Positions 11,625 through 21,907 of a stretch of DNA of 64,000 nt are shown in pieces. Position 1 is the first letter of the stretch, and each line of letters begins with the position of its first letter. The stretch is taken from NCBI GenBank assembly GCA_963920575.1, contig OY986966.1, positions 18,781,888-18,845,887 of the forward strand, given 5' to 3'. The notes below the pieces were generated by a model, which was not told the origin of the DNA, did not search any database, and worked only from the letters and a program-made list of their open reading frames with translations. The stretch comes from Narthecium ossifragum. Taxonomy: Eukaryota > Streptophyta > Magnoliopsida > Dioscoreales > Nartheciaceae. The translations under genes and the position numbers were made by a program.

Positions 11625-13045
11625 AAATCATACCCAACAATGTCCCAGTGAAGAAAAAAAAACTTTGCGGTAAGACTATCAGGTCCAGATGATTTGTTAC
11701 TACCCATTTGAGAGAGACCCATTTTAATTTCATCTGTTGTTACTGGCAGTATTAGAGCTTCACTGCCTTCTCTAGATATGACTGGAAGTGTTGGGAGAGG
11801 TGTATCTCTTCTACAATCAGTTTTAGCCCAGAGCCTTTTAAATCTTCCAATGAAGGCATTGGCAACTGCATCAAACCCCGAGACTAGATCACCTGCTGTA
11901 TTCCTGATTTTCTTTATGGAAGTATAAGAGGGTGTAACAGAGTTTTAATGATGGAGCTACATGAATTTCTATCTCCATTGCGTACCCAGTCTGATCTCCT
12001 CTGTTTCCTTTTGAACTTGTCCCATTGTAACTGCTCAGCTATCAGCTTCCCTTCCAAGGATTTCATACGAGCCTCTTGTAGGGGACTTAAAGGAGATTGT
12101 TCCTCAAGTGAATAAAGACCCTCCAGCTGTTGAAGAAGATATTGTTGAGTGTTTAGAAAATCATAACAATCAGACTTGTGCCACCTCTTGACCACTCCTT
12201 TAACTTCTTTTATTTTGCCTTTGAAGACATACTGTTTTGATCCACTTCTTGGTCGACTCTCTGCATGGAGAGAGCCTTCCTAAACTCAACAGTGGTGAGC
12301 CAAAAACGACGAAGGCGGATAGGTGATGGTCCTGGACGTGATTGCTCTGGCTCAAGACAAAGAAGAAGTGGTCTATGGTCAGAGCCATAGTAGCGTAGGT
12401 GATGAACCTCAACGGTAGGAAACCAGGCTCGCCAACCACTGTTGCTAAGAGCTCTGTCAAAACGCTCAAGAATGTGTGCGCCTCCTCCGAGACGATTACA
12501 CCAGGTAAAGGAATGGCCACTGAAGCCCAAATCAATTAACTGGCTGTAAGAGATGAAGTTTAGGAAATCTACCACTGATTGTGAATAGCGGAAAGGCCTA
12601 CCTCCTTTTTTTTCATGTGCACGTTGTAATCACCAAGCATAACATGGGGCCATCCCCTTGCATTTATCCTTCCCAGTGCTTGCCATAGTTGTCGTCGCTC
12701 TCTTCCAGATCTTGCGCCATAGACTATAGACAGAGACCATTGGCCATGCACATGAGAGGTGATAACACCATGAATAGCTTGAGTATTGTAGCTCACAAAG
12801 GATACCAAAGCCACAGAGGCACACCAAATTGCAAGGATACCACCTTGGCAGCCATTGGAAGGGAGAAGATGCAGATTCCATTGTGGACCAAATTGTTGAG
12901 TGATGAGAGGGAGTTGCTCTTCAACAAGCACCACATCAATGAGGAAAAGAAAATCCAGTCGACGCCTGAAGATTAATCTTCTACAGGAGCTTATCACTCG
13001 CCAATAACCCAGATTGCGACAATTCCAAGAGACGATTCTAGACAT
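11625..13045 (-). pseudogene. LINE-1 ORF2, endonuclease and linker
   Basis: Minus-strand apurinic-type endonuclease of an L1-like LINE. It begins at 13045 with MSRIVSWNCRNLG, the usual ORF2 start. Further motifs are HVMLGDYNVHM (12650-12618), GHSFTWCNRLGGG (about 12513) and YGSDHRPLLL (about 12390), covering the catalytic Asn, Asp and His positions. The frame shifts near 12570. The linker to the RT follows (KRKQRRSDWVRNGDRN near 12020-11970), then the bases before the RT at 11625, where solo LTR-A cuts in. ORF2 starts 7 bp after the last coding part of ORF1 on this strand. Confidence 0.88.
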
Positions 13046-13924
13046 TGGGAACTAATTTGAGGAAGGAGCAGTGGTCGCTGCGCTGGGTCTTGGTCGCTTC
13101 GAGGAACGGCCAGACGAACATGACACATCCCTTATTTTAGACATATGAGCGTCATAGATAGAAGCCTCTCCATCATCATCCTGGGATGCATCTTCGAGCT
13201 CTTCACACAGGGAGGCATCTATCAGCAGAGGATCTTGGCCCTTATCAGGTGTATCAAGGGTTGTTTTAAGGGCAAGGATCCCCTCTTGATGATGATCTTG
13301 CAACGCAGTTGGCTCCATCTCTATGTCAGCTGATTCAAGGCCTTCCGCTAGCTGCCCTCCAGGATCTGCAGGTCGGTATCCTCTTGGCACCACCAGTGGC
13401 CCCGGGCGATGATGATTCCTGCGGTCCCTTGCATACCAGCCATCATCTATGAGAGAGACGCCAGAGATGTCGTCGCCCATGGCCATTTCCCTACCCTCTA
13501 GAGCATTATACCTGTTTTAGGTCCCCCCTTTGCTTTTGTTTGTTTCTAGATTTACTTGAGACCAGAGAGTGTCTCCTTTGCTTTGGACAGGTGGACGGCT
13601 AGATGAGCCCATAGATCCCGAGCCATTTGAATCAATGGCTTTCTTCCCTCATTCTGCCACATCAGGTTTTCTAGCCACACGCCATGTAGCCTGAGTGTGA
13701 TCACTAACAGCCAAACGAGATGCTTCCACAGTGGTCCCTTGGGGGACAACTCCTGAGCCACGGTGCCCTTATGTCTGATTCTCCCCCCACCCCGTTTTCC
13801 CTCAATGATTGCCATCTCATCTTGGACGCATCCGCCAACGACTCAAAAGCTATGAGCATCGTCTTCCTCTCAGCCGGTGGTGGTTGTTTTGAGACCGGTG
13901 GTCGACGGCGACGGGGTGGAATAT
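13046..13924 (-). pseudogene. LINE-1 ORF1, C-terminal part
   Basis: Continuation of the LINE gag-like ORF1 on the minus strand. It begins at 13924 with a basic stretch (PPRRRRPPVSKQPPP) and is split among frames, with the last open part at 13486-13052 ending in a Ser/Ala-rich tail 7 bp before ORF2. No domain is visible here; the function (RNA binding with ORF1 N-terminus) is inferred from position. It is cut on the right by the solo LTR at 13925, and the preceding bases are at 21798-21907. Confidence 0.75.
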
Positions 13925-14136
13925 TGTGAGGACATGTCCCTCTACTCCTGTGACTCGTTGTGGACCGCAAGGGCAATTTGATAAATTACGCCCTGTCGGC
14001 TTGTTTCACACCCGCGTGTGCACACACTGACCATGTTTGTGGTAATGTTTGACTAAAATGGTTAGTGGGACCCGAGATCAAACGATCCGGACTTGGGCTT
14101 GAGTTTTAGCCCAAGTCTAGCTTTCTGCACCTAAGG

Positions 14137-14835
14137 GATCGATCTTCCTTGCAAGAAAATCTATCTTTTAGTGCCAGAAAGTCAAACCCAATTTGGCAAG
14201 GAAGATCGATCTCTTTCTCAAAAGAGATTGATTTCTCTTGAGTCAGTTCGTTCATCTATAAAACGAACGAAACCTTTTCTTTGATTTTTTTGGAAAATTC
14301 GAGTTTTGAGCCATGTTCTTGCTGGATTTGACTTTGTTTGAGGAAGATCCAAGGCTTAATAGCTTGGATTGAAGCTGCTATTGCATAGGTAGGGATCCTG
14401 CCTACAATCTTTCGGGTTTTTGGAGTCTTTCCGGTTTGATTGTGATCTTTTGCTTAGATCTGTTAAAATACAAGTTTGTTTTCCATGATCTCACCGGTTT
14501 TGGACTCGTGGTTCCTTGATCTACCATATCCCAGAGTTTTGGGGGGTTTGGTTGTATTTTCCGACGGTATTTCTCGCCGTCCGGTCGCCGAAGAACCCAT
14601 TCAGATCAATCTCCCTTGAGGGAAGATCGATCCCTTGTGGGGCATCATGCCCAACCCGAGTCAGATCGATCCCTCGGTTGGAGAAGATCGATCCTTGCCT
14701 AGGATGGTATGGCGGTTTCCAGATCAAGAAGAAGATCGATCCTTCTGGTGGAGAAGATCGATCTCCTTCGGTTGACAGGGAAGAGTTTCCTCCAAGTACT
14801 AAGAAAATCGATCCCCTTTGGAAGGGAGATCGATC
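14137..14835 (+). repeat. Paired GATCGATC hairpins in LTR-B
   Basis: Upstream of the TATA box: pairs at 14137/14158 and 14204/14226, each with a decayed second site. Downstream: 14604/14625, 14664/14686, 14734/14756 and 14806/14828, spacing 21-22 bp, period 60, 70 and 72 bp. The same 72, 70, 60 series occurs in reverse orientation in the LTR at 61916 (62991-63219), so the array is ancestral to this LTR family. The downstream group should be part of the transcript leader. Confidence 0.88.
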
Positions 14836-15635
14836 TCTTAGTGGCTGAGGGGTGCTTTCAAGTGGCTTTTGCCCGCGAGGCTTTGTATGACGGTTTTCTT
14901 TACCGCCTTATACCTGGTACATATGTTTATGCATGTTAGCCCTATAATAGGGGCAATGGTGAACCGAGGGAGTGATGACTCCCGGGATGTTTAGAATAAA
15001 CGGGCGGGTAGCCCTACAGCTTTCCTTAGCCTTGCATGACGGCGTACGCCGAGGGCTTTATCTGTGATGTCTGTGAGCTGTTGTTTGCAGGGCTGCTTCC
15101 CGATGCAGGTGTTGTGGTGGACTGCTGGCAGTTGATGGTAGTACCACTGTAGTAGCTCCTAGACCTTACTTACCTGTTCACCACCCCGGGCCGGCAGGGT
15201 GCCGTATCGAGACCTTGTTTAATATATCATCACATTTCTTGCATGTGTATCTGTATTTATCCTGCGTGTGATCATAGCATGCATTGTATTGTGCATTAGT
15301 TGCATAGGAGTAGAACGCTGGCGATGGGTTGATCGCCGATCCGGGGCTTTTGGGTAGTCCGGATCTAGCTCTATGACCATTGCGGGTAGCTTGGTCCAGG
15401 ACTCAATTTTGTAGTATTCAGTCGATTTTCGATGATAGGGTTAGATAACCTGAATACATGTGGTTTGATATTTAGAGGTCGTGTCGACTCCAAGTTGAAT
15501 CTGAGATGTAGCCGGTGTCCGGTGTTCTTGACTCTTGGGTGGGGGTGTGCCTGCCCAGCGGTGTCCTTGCCCGCCAAACAGTGTTCTGTGTCCTGTTGAG
15601 AGTATGCAGTGTTTTAGGCCTGCGTTCACGGACTC

Positions 15636-15836
15636 TGATGTCGCTCAAATGTGTCACGCACAGCGGTCGCGGTACAGTACAGCATAAGAGAGGTCGAATC
15701 CCACAGAGAGACAAGCAGGAAAGATCCAGAAACACTGATAACAATGAATTGAAAACAATCAAGAGCGATGAAAGTTAAGAAAATAGATCGAAGATGTAAT
15801 GGTAAGATAAAGTTAACGAAAGAAATCAAGATTTGA
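15636..15836 (-). repeat. Athila-2 3' LTR remnant
   Basis: About 200 bp almost identical to 19514-19712 of the 5' LTR, including the TGTCGCTCAAATG border. It joins the RT reading frame at about 15829-15836, where the two parent sequences share a short stretch close to TCAAATCTT. Confidence 0.85.
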
Positions 15837-17639
15837 GATGAGATCGATTTTTGATCGATCTACCTCAATGCCTTTGGAAGAGACAATATGGCCCAACACA
15901 ATGCCTGAGGGCACCATGAAGTGACACTTTTCCTAATTAAGCACAAGGTTCTTCTCCTCACACCTGCTCAAGACTCTCTTTAAGTTTTGCAAGCATGCAT
16001 GAAAAGTATTACCAAATACAGTCAAGTCATCCATATATACCTCCATACATTCCTCGATCATATCAGCAAACATACTCATCATGCAACGCTGAAAAGTAGC
16101 AGGAGCATTACACAATTCAAATGGCATTCTACGGAAAGCATAAGTACCAAAAGGACATGTAAAAGTAGTTTTTTCCTGATCCTCTAAAGCAATCTCAATC
16201 TGATAATATCCAGAATAACCGTCGAGAAAACAATAAAAAGGATGTCCAGCTACTCTCTCTAAAATCTGATCTAGAAAAGGCAGTGGAAAATGATCCTTAC
16301 GGGTGGCAGCATTCAATTTTCTATAATCTATGCACATACGCCATCCTGTCACTAATTTAGTGGGGACAAAGTCTCCACTTTCATTTTTAACAACAGTGAC
16401 ACCAGATTTTTTTGGCACAACTTGTGTAGGACTTACCCATTTGCTATCAGCAATAGGATAGATAATCCTTGCATCTAATAATTTCAACACTTCAGTTTTG
16501 ACTACCTCTTTCATTGTAGGGTTCAACCTACGCTGAGGATCCCTGCGAGGTACAGCCCCTTGTTCGAGATTAATCATATGGGAACATATCAAGGGACTAA
16601 TACCTTTCAAATCTGCTATACTCCATCCAATAGCTGATTTATGCTCATTCAAAATGCTAAGTAATTGCTCACCTTGCTCTGCAGTCAATGCCGAAGAAAT
16701 AATCACTGGGTATGTATCACCTAGACCAAGATAGGCGTGCTTTAAACCTTGAGGAAGCGGCTTCAGGTCCAGTTTGGGCGGCTCTATTGATGATGGTGTT
16801 GGTGGCTGTCCTCTTTCTGGCAGTTCTTCAAACTTTGGATTCCATGGACCTGCAAAGGAACAATGTTCCAAATTTTTACACATACCATCAACATCAACAT
16901 TTTCATCCAAATCTAATTCAAGAGAATTAATTTCAGATGCAGCAAACTCCTCTTCAGTGAGCAGATCAATCTGGTAAGTCTGCTGGCATTCATCATCCTC
17001 ATCAGGCTGCTTAGCAACATTGATTTCTAAAGTCATATTCCCAAAAGTTAACTTCATTAAGCCATTCCTGCAATTAATTATAGCATTAGCAGTAGCAAGA
17101 AACGGTCTACCTAAGATAATGGGAATCCTAGAATCAGCAGTTACTATAGCCTGAGTATCCAAGACTAAGAAATCAACAGGATAATAAAATTTATCTATTT
17201 GAACAAGCACATCCTCAACTACTCCTCGTGGAGTTTTTGTGGATCTATCTGCCAATTGCAAAATCACAGATGTCGACTTAATCTGTCCCAAACCAAGTTG
17301 CAAGTAAACAGAATATGGCATCAAATTAACACTCGCACCAAGATCTAATAAAGCTTGTCCTACTTCATGCTTTCCAATGAAACAAGATACAGTAGGACAA
17401 CCAGGATCCTTATATTTAGGAGGAATCCTGTGCTGAAGCAATGCACTAACCTGCTCTGTTAAAAATGCAGTTTTCTTTACATGATGTCGTCTCTTCATAG
17501 TGCAAAAATCTTTAATCACTTTAGCATATGTAGGAATTTGCTTAATAACATGCAAAAGAGGAAGGTTTACCTTAACCTGCTGAAGATGCTCCAAAACTTC
17601 GCTATTGGGCACCATTGTAAATTTAGTGGATTTCAATGC
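15837..17639 (-). pseudogene. Athila-2 protease and reverse transcriptase, truncated
   Basis: Open on the minus strand from 17639 to a TAG at 15930-15932, in the same frame as gag and separated from it by one amber codon (17640-17642). The protease has DLGASVNLMPYSVYLQLG and IILGRPFLA; the RT has RMCIDYRKLNAATRKDHF, RRMPFELCNAPATFQ (Glu where Gly is usual) and the catalytic YMDDLTVFG. After the TAG the RT continues for about 30 codons ([12 protein letters not shown]) and then runs into the 3' LTR remnant. The clean frame suggests a fairly young insertion before the deletion. Confidence 0.9.
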
Positions 17640-19124
17640 CTAAGGAAAAGGGACACGTAGCTTAAAGTCACCTGGTGTAGGGCCATCTGGATGATCGGTC
17701 TCGACATGGTCCTCCTCAATTCGGTCCTCTTCTTCAACAACAATAGGAGGTTCGGTGGCCTCTTTGGAAGAGCTTTTTGTTGTTTTCCCGCTTCTTGTAG
17801 TTATGGCATTCATCTCCTTCACATTATTTTGCTCAGCACTAGATACCTGTGTTTGTTGAGGTTGAGCTGGGAACTTCGCTCGTTCATGCACGCTCAAAGA
17901 GTTGATCAGCTTCGTGATCTGGCTCTTGATCTCTTGAATATCCTCCTTCCTTTCCTTAGATTCCCGCACAATCATAGATTTCAGTTCCTGTAAATTATCA
18001 TTAAATGTAGGCCTAGGAAAACCAGATGTATTATAAGGAGGGTTAGAAAAAGGCTTATTAGGTGGCGGTTGATGATGCTCGTTGCTCTGTGGAGCGTTCG
18101 ACTTCCAGCTGAAGTTCGGATGCTCTCGCCATCCTGGATTATACGTCTCTGAGTAGGGAGTGTACGGCCTCCTGAATCCGCCTACAGCGTTGCAATGCTC
18201 GTCGTACCCACCTCTCATCTCAGCATAGGTGGGGCAATCATCAATCTGGTGGTCCACACCTTGGCAGATCGCACACAACCCAGCCGGCCTTGTAGGTTCA
18301 TTGTATGGAGAGGTCCGGGCTGCCATCATATCTTTTGTCTTTAATAGCTCCAGCTCCCTTGTTAGACTCTCTACTTTAGCCTTGAGAGCATCCTCCTCCC
18401 GCAGCTGATAAATTCCTCCACCTGGTTGCTGCGGTGGTGGTCTAGCCCTGTTTGTACTTTCTGTTGCATTCGGGCCAGTCCATGTATGAGCTTTCTCAGC
18501 AAGCTCTGTCAAATACTCAATAGCTGCGTCAGGATCTTTTTGCAAAAATTCACCATTACACATCATCTCAACAAATTGGCGTTCTCTAACAGTTAAACCA
18601 TCATAGAAATAACTAACAAGACGCCAACTTTCATATCCATGATGAGGACATAAATTCAACATGTCTTTAAATCGTTCCCACGCCTGATACAAAGTTTCAC
18701 TATCCTTCTGTGTGAAGGTCGCAATATGTCTCTTAAGTGCGTTGGTTTTGTGTTGTGGGAAATACTTGGTGAGAAATATCGGTGTCATTTCAGCCCAAGA
18801 TCTTATAGATTGTGGCCTCAAAGAATATAACCAACTCTTTGCTCTATCCTTCAGTGAGAAGGGAAAGAACTTAAGTCGGATCATATCTGGTGCACCTGGT
18901 TGGCCATGGAAGGTCGCTACTACTTCCTCAAACTCCCTAATATGCACATATGGATTTTCATTCTCCAACCCATAAAAGGTAGGAAGCAACTGAATCATGC
19001 CAGGTTTAAAGTCAACATGTGCAGCATTAGGTGGAAACATGATGCATGAAGGTGTAGCAGTGCGTGTTGGATGCAAATATTCTTGCAAACTCCTAGGAGC
19101 TTGTTGTTCCTCGTGCTCAGCCAT
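17640..19124 (-). CDS. Athila-2 gag
   Basis: A 494-codon open frame starting at ATG 19124. It carries the retrotransposon gag core (FKPGMIQLLPTFYGLENE, FPFSLKDRAKSWLYSL, LCPHHGYESW) over roughly residues 55-200, a zinc knuckle CAICQGVDHQIDDC (C-X2-C-X4-H-X4-C) near residue 280, and a Lys/Glu-rich region before the amber at 17640-17642. Gag would form the virus-like particle and bind RNA. There is no internal stop. The protease continues in the same frame after the amber, so a gag-pol product would need readthrough, or the amber is a mutation; both are inference. Confidence 0.85.
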   Translation of the reverse strand: MAEHEEQQAPRSLQEYLHPTRTATPSCIMFPPNAAHVDFKPGMIQLLPTFYGLENENPYVHIREFEEVVATFHGQPGAPDMIRLKFFPFSLKDRAKSWLYSLRPQSIRSWAEMTPIFLTKYFPQHKTNALKRHIATFTQKDSETLYQAWERFKDMLNLCPHHGYESWRLVSYFYDGLTVRERQFVEMMCNGEFLQKDPDAAIEYLTELAEKAHTWTGPNATESTNRARPPPQQPGGGIYQLREEDALKAKVESLTRELELLKTKDMMAARTSPYNEPTRPAGLCAICQGVDHQIDDCPTYAEMRGGYDEHCNAVGGFRRPYTPYSETYNPGWREHPNFSWKSNAPQSNEHHQPPPNKPFSNPPYNTSGFPRPTFNDNLQELKSMIVRESKERKEDIQEIKSQITKLINSLSVHERAKFPAQPQQTQVSSAEQNNVKEMNAITTRSGKTTKSSSKEATEPPIVVEEEDRIEEDHVETDHPDGPTPGDFKLRVPFP

Positions 19125-19488
19125 AATGAAAGTATGATGTGAAGTTTATGACTGTGCGTCAAAGAGATAAGCAATATATGTCTCATTATCAGAAGTTTCA
19201 GAATCACCCTCGGGACGTCTAGCAAATCTGCCTAGTTCGTCTCTATACCGAGGCATACACCAGCAAACACGCAATCCAAAAGATGCAAACCAACTAAAAA
19301 AATAAGCAAAAACAATAATTGAAACTAAACTTACTAACTAACACCGAATACAAGAAAACAATCCTAATAGAGAAGAAAAATCAAATCTGCAATAATAAAA
19401 AAATAAAAACTAAAGAAACTGAACGAAGTTATCGCTTTCGGTGTCTACAATCACTGTAATATGATTCTGGCGCTTTTCTAAACCGTCT

Positions 19489-19505
19489 CCCCGGCAACGG
19501 CGCCA
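19489..19505 (-). promoter_or_regulatory. Athila-2 primer-binding site for tRNA-Asp
   Basis: The plus strand reads CCCCGGCAACGGCGCCA, an exact match to the 3' end of plant tRNA-Asp. It lies 8 bp from the LTR edge. Confidence 0.88.
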
Positions 19506-19513
19506 ATTTTTTA

Positions 19514-21313
19514 TGTCGCTCAAATGTGTCACGCACAGTGGTCGTGGTGCAGTACAGCATAAGAGAGGTCGAATCCCACAGAGAGACAAGCAGGAAAGAT
19601 CCAGAAACACAAATAACAATGAATTGAAAACAATCAAGAGCGATGAAAGTTAAGAAAATAGATCGAAGATGTAATGGTAAGATAAGGTTAACGAAAGAAA
19701 TCAAAATTTGAATGAGGCTAGGCTTCAGGAATCACGTCACTCGAATTTAGGTTCTTCTCTTCTCAATGGTTCATATGGTACTCAGTTAAGGGATTCACAT
19801 CCCAATCACCTTAACCGGAAGATATAGAATTATGAATCTGATAAAATATATAAATGTCTCTTCCTATGATTGGTTCTTCCTTTTTATAGTTCTAACTTCA
19901 TCCAACCAAACCTAAGAATACACGATACCGGCTGTCACTACAGGCAACGCGCAGCAAAAGTTCATCGGGACAAGGCCCTAACTCTAACCGGATCCCTAAG
20001 AATACACAATACCAACTCTCACAATCGGCAATGCATAGCAAAGATCTCACGGGTTAGAGCCCCAACCTTGTCTTACCAGATCCCTAAGAATACACAATAC
20101 CAGCTGTCACTACGGGCAATGCATAGCAAAGGTCTCATGAGACTCGGTAGGAGAATCAAAAGAGATAACTATGGGATCACAATATCATAAAAGAAGCATG
20201 ACTGGATTTATAATAAAGTTTAACCACAAAGCAATCTGTGAAGATCCAATACATAAGAAGAGTTTAACAATAAAGATTAAAAACTATGAACCATTGTTGG
20301 AGAAGAAGCCCTAGTCCTCGCTAGATCATCCGTCCGCCATGCCCGTGGATTACTCGGCCATGGATGGAGATTCCTTCATCTTCTTCCCTTAGGAAACGTC
20401 CAGAAAGAGCCTCAAAAACGTCCAAGAAGTCCCCCTCAAACCCTAGAAAGAGTCCTATTTATAGCCCCAAAGTCTCTCCATCAACGGATTAGATCTAAAC
20501 CGTTGATTTAATTCACTGGGAATGTCCGATCTATCCTTCTCGGGGTGCTGGATCGATCGGATGCGTTAAAATCTTCAGCTTCTAACTTCGCCCGTGTCCG
20601 ATCGATCGGACTAAGGGAGTCGGATCGATCGATTTCGTAAAAATCTTCCTTCTCTGGCTATTTTTGAGTCCGATCGATGGATGGATCGATCGAACTGTGT
20701 TCCTCTAAAAAGCATACGTTCTGTCACCCTTTAATTCCCAAGTCCGATCGATCGAATTATAAGTGTTGGATCGATCGGTTGAGTAAAAATCCGCTGTTTT
20801 TTGCTTTTTCCGAGTCCGATCGATCGGACCATTGGTGTCGGATCGATCGGACCCCATAGGAGCGATGGAGGGATCGATCGGATGCATTGTGGATGAAAAA
20901 CACATGTTCTGTCACGTTTTTGCGTGGTCCGATCGATCGGCGGATCGCTCGGACTTCCAGCTTATTTTCCTTTCTGCCATTCAGACTGCGCATCGGTACT
21001 GAAATTGCCATAACTTCCTCTAGGAAACTCGGAATCACGAACCGTAAAATTCTCCAGAATATAGACTTCAAGTGCTTTCCAACCATATATGGCACATCAT
21101 CTGGTTCTTCATGACCAGGTACAGATTAATTTTTGAAATTGATCCATATACTCTTTTCAGCTTCTTTTAGCTCCAATTTCCTGCATTTTCCAAACAACCA
21201 TGTGAAGCAACATATAGATATAAAAATAGTAATAAAGATGCTGATTAAGGATAATAATCTAGCAATTGAGATGGTTATAAGGTTGTTCAGAGTGCACTTT
21301 CATGCACTCATCA
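19514..21313 (-). repeat. Athila-2 5' LTR (1.8 kb)
   Basis: On the minus strand it starts TGATGAGTGCATG at 21313 and ends GAGCGACA at 19514. The part 20990-21170 is clearly related in reverse to 5590-5780 of the Athila-1 LTR, so the families are sisters. The TATA box is at 20464-20455. The long GATCGATC array lies upstream of it. The stretch 19870-20180 contains three imperfect ~85-bp repeats beginning near AAGAATACACRATACC. Confidence 0.88.
20528..20950 (-). repeat. Paired GATCGATC hairpin array in Athila-2 U3
   Basis: Sites start at 20528 (GATCTATC), 20551, 20600, 20623, 20673 (GATCGATG), 20685, 20746, 20769, 20818, 20841, 20872, 20931 and 20943 (GATCGCTC). Intact pairs are 23 bp apart and modules recur every 72-73 bp. 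Two pairs have lost 11 bp of spacer (12-bp spacing). The unpaired site at 20872 lies 31 bp from its neighbour, as in Athila-1 (5918/5949). Confidence 0.92.
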
Positions 21314-21797
21314 GACTCCCGGTAGGGTTATGGGACCCTTGTATACACCTAGGGTAGACTCGGGGGCGGCACTGTTGTGTTTCCTCCCTTGTGAGTGTCG
21401 TAGTGTAGTGTCCCTATTGAGCTTAGTGCTCACTCCTATCCGGGCTACGTTTTGCAGGTGCTGGCGCTAGCTCTTCTTCGGTCGCCCCTACCGAACAGGC
21501 GTTTGGTGACGTGGCGGCGTCTGGCGGTGCTTGAGGAGTGGTGATCTTCTACTTATACTCTTTTTCTTCGTTAACGTCATACGGGAGAGAATTGTATAAC
21601 TTTTACCCTGTTGAGGATTTGTAATATATTCAGTTTCAGTTTTGAGGTTTGTGATTGTTTGTTTAATACAGGATGATTATGAATTGCTAGGGAGACCACT
21701 ATGATTAGAGAGAAACCTCATCAAAATTTCCGTAGTAGGTTAAGTTCCGGTTCGCGTCGCCCGGCCCGGTTGGGCCTACGCGGGTCGGGTCGCGACA

Positions 21798-21907
21798 AAT
21801 AGTGTGCCAATCACCATCAACTCCCTCTTCCTTCTACATCTTGGTTGCTGGGCTTTGCATGACAGTCTCCTTTGCAGCTATAGGACTAGATTGTTCTACA
21901 TATGTTC
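21798..21907 (-). pseudogene. LINE-1 ORF1, middle part
   Basis: A 110-bp island of LINE-1 between two insertions. Its minus-strand frame matches the ORF1 piece ending at 54935 on one side and the piece starting at 13924 on the other, once the duplicated TGTTC and AATAT/AATAG are counted once. It has one in-frame TAG. Confidence 0.85.

Larger units (their letters stand above)
15636..21313 (-). mobile_element. Athila-2, internally deleted Athila element
   Basis: Minus-oriented element flanked by GACTC at 15631-15635 and 21314-21318. On its strand it has a complete 5' LTR (21313-19514), a tRNA-Asp primer site, leader, gag, then protease and RT that stop abruptly, joined to only the last ~200 bp of the 3' LTR (15836-15636). 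RNase H, integrase, the 3' noncoding region and most of the 3' LTR are missing. The flanking duplication shows that the deletion happened after integration. Confidence 0.92.
13925..21797 (+). repeat. Solo LTR, Tekay family (LTR-B), interrupted by Athila-2
   Basis: It starts TGTGAGGACATGTCCC and ends GGGTCGCGACA. Flanks are AATAT (13920-13924) and AATAG (21798-21802), a target duplication with one change, and the LINE-1 ORF1 reading frame is continuous across it. Without Athila-2 the LTR is about 2.19 kb. It carries a TATA box at 14257-14263 (TATAAAA), two groups of GATCGATC pairs, and an inverted repeat GTAGG-CCTAC at 14389-14405. The stretches 14840-15630 and 21319-21797 contain no gene. Confidence 0.88.

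Noticed and set aside
12210..13045. Host gene of the endonuclease/phosphatase family
   Set aside because: The start motif, the following RT and preceding ORF1 show a LINE ORF2 endonuclease.
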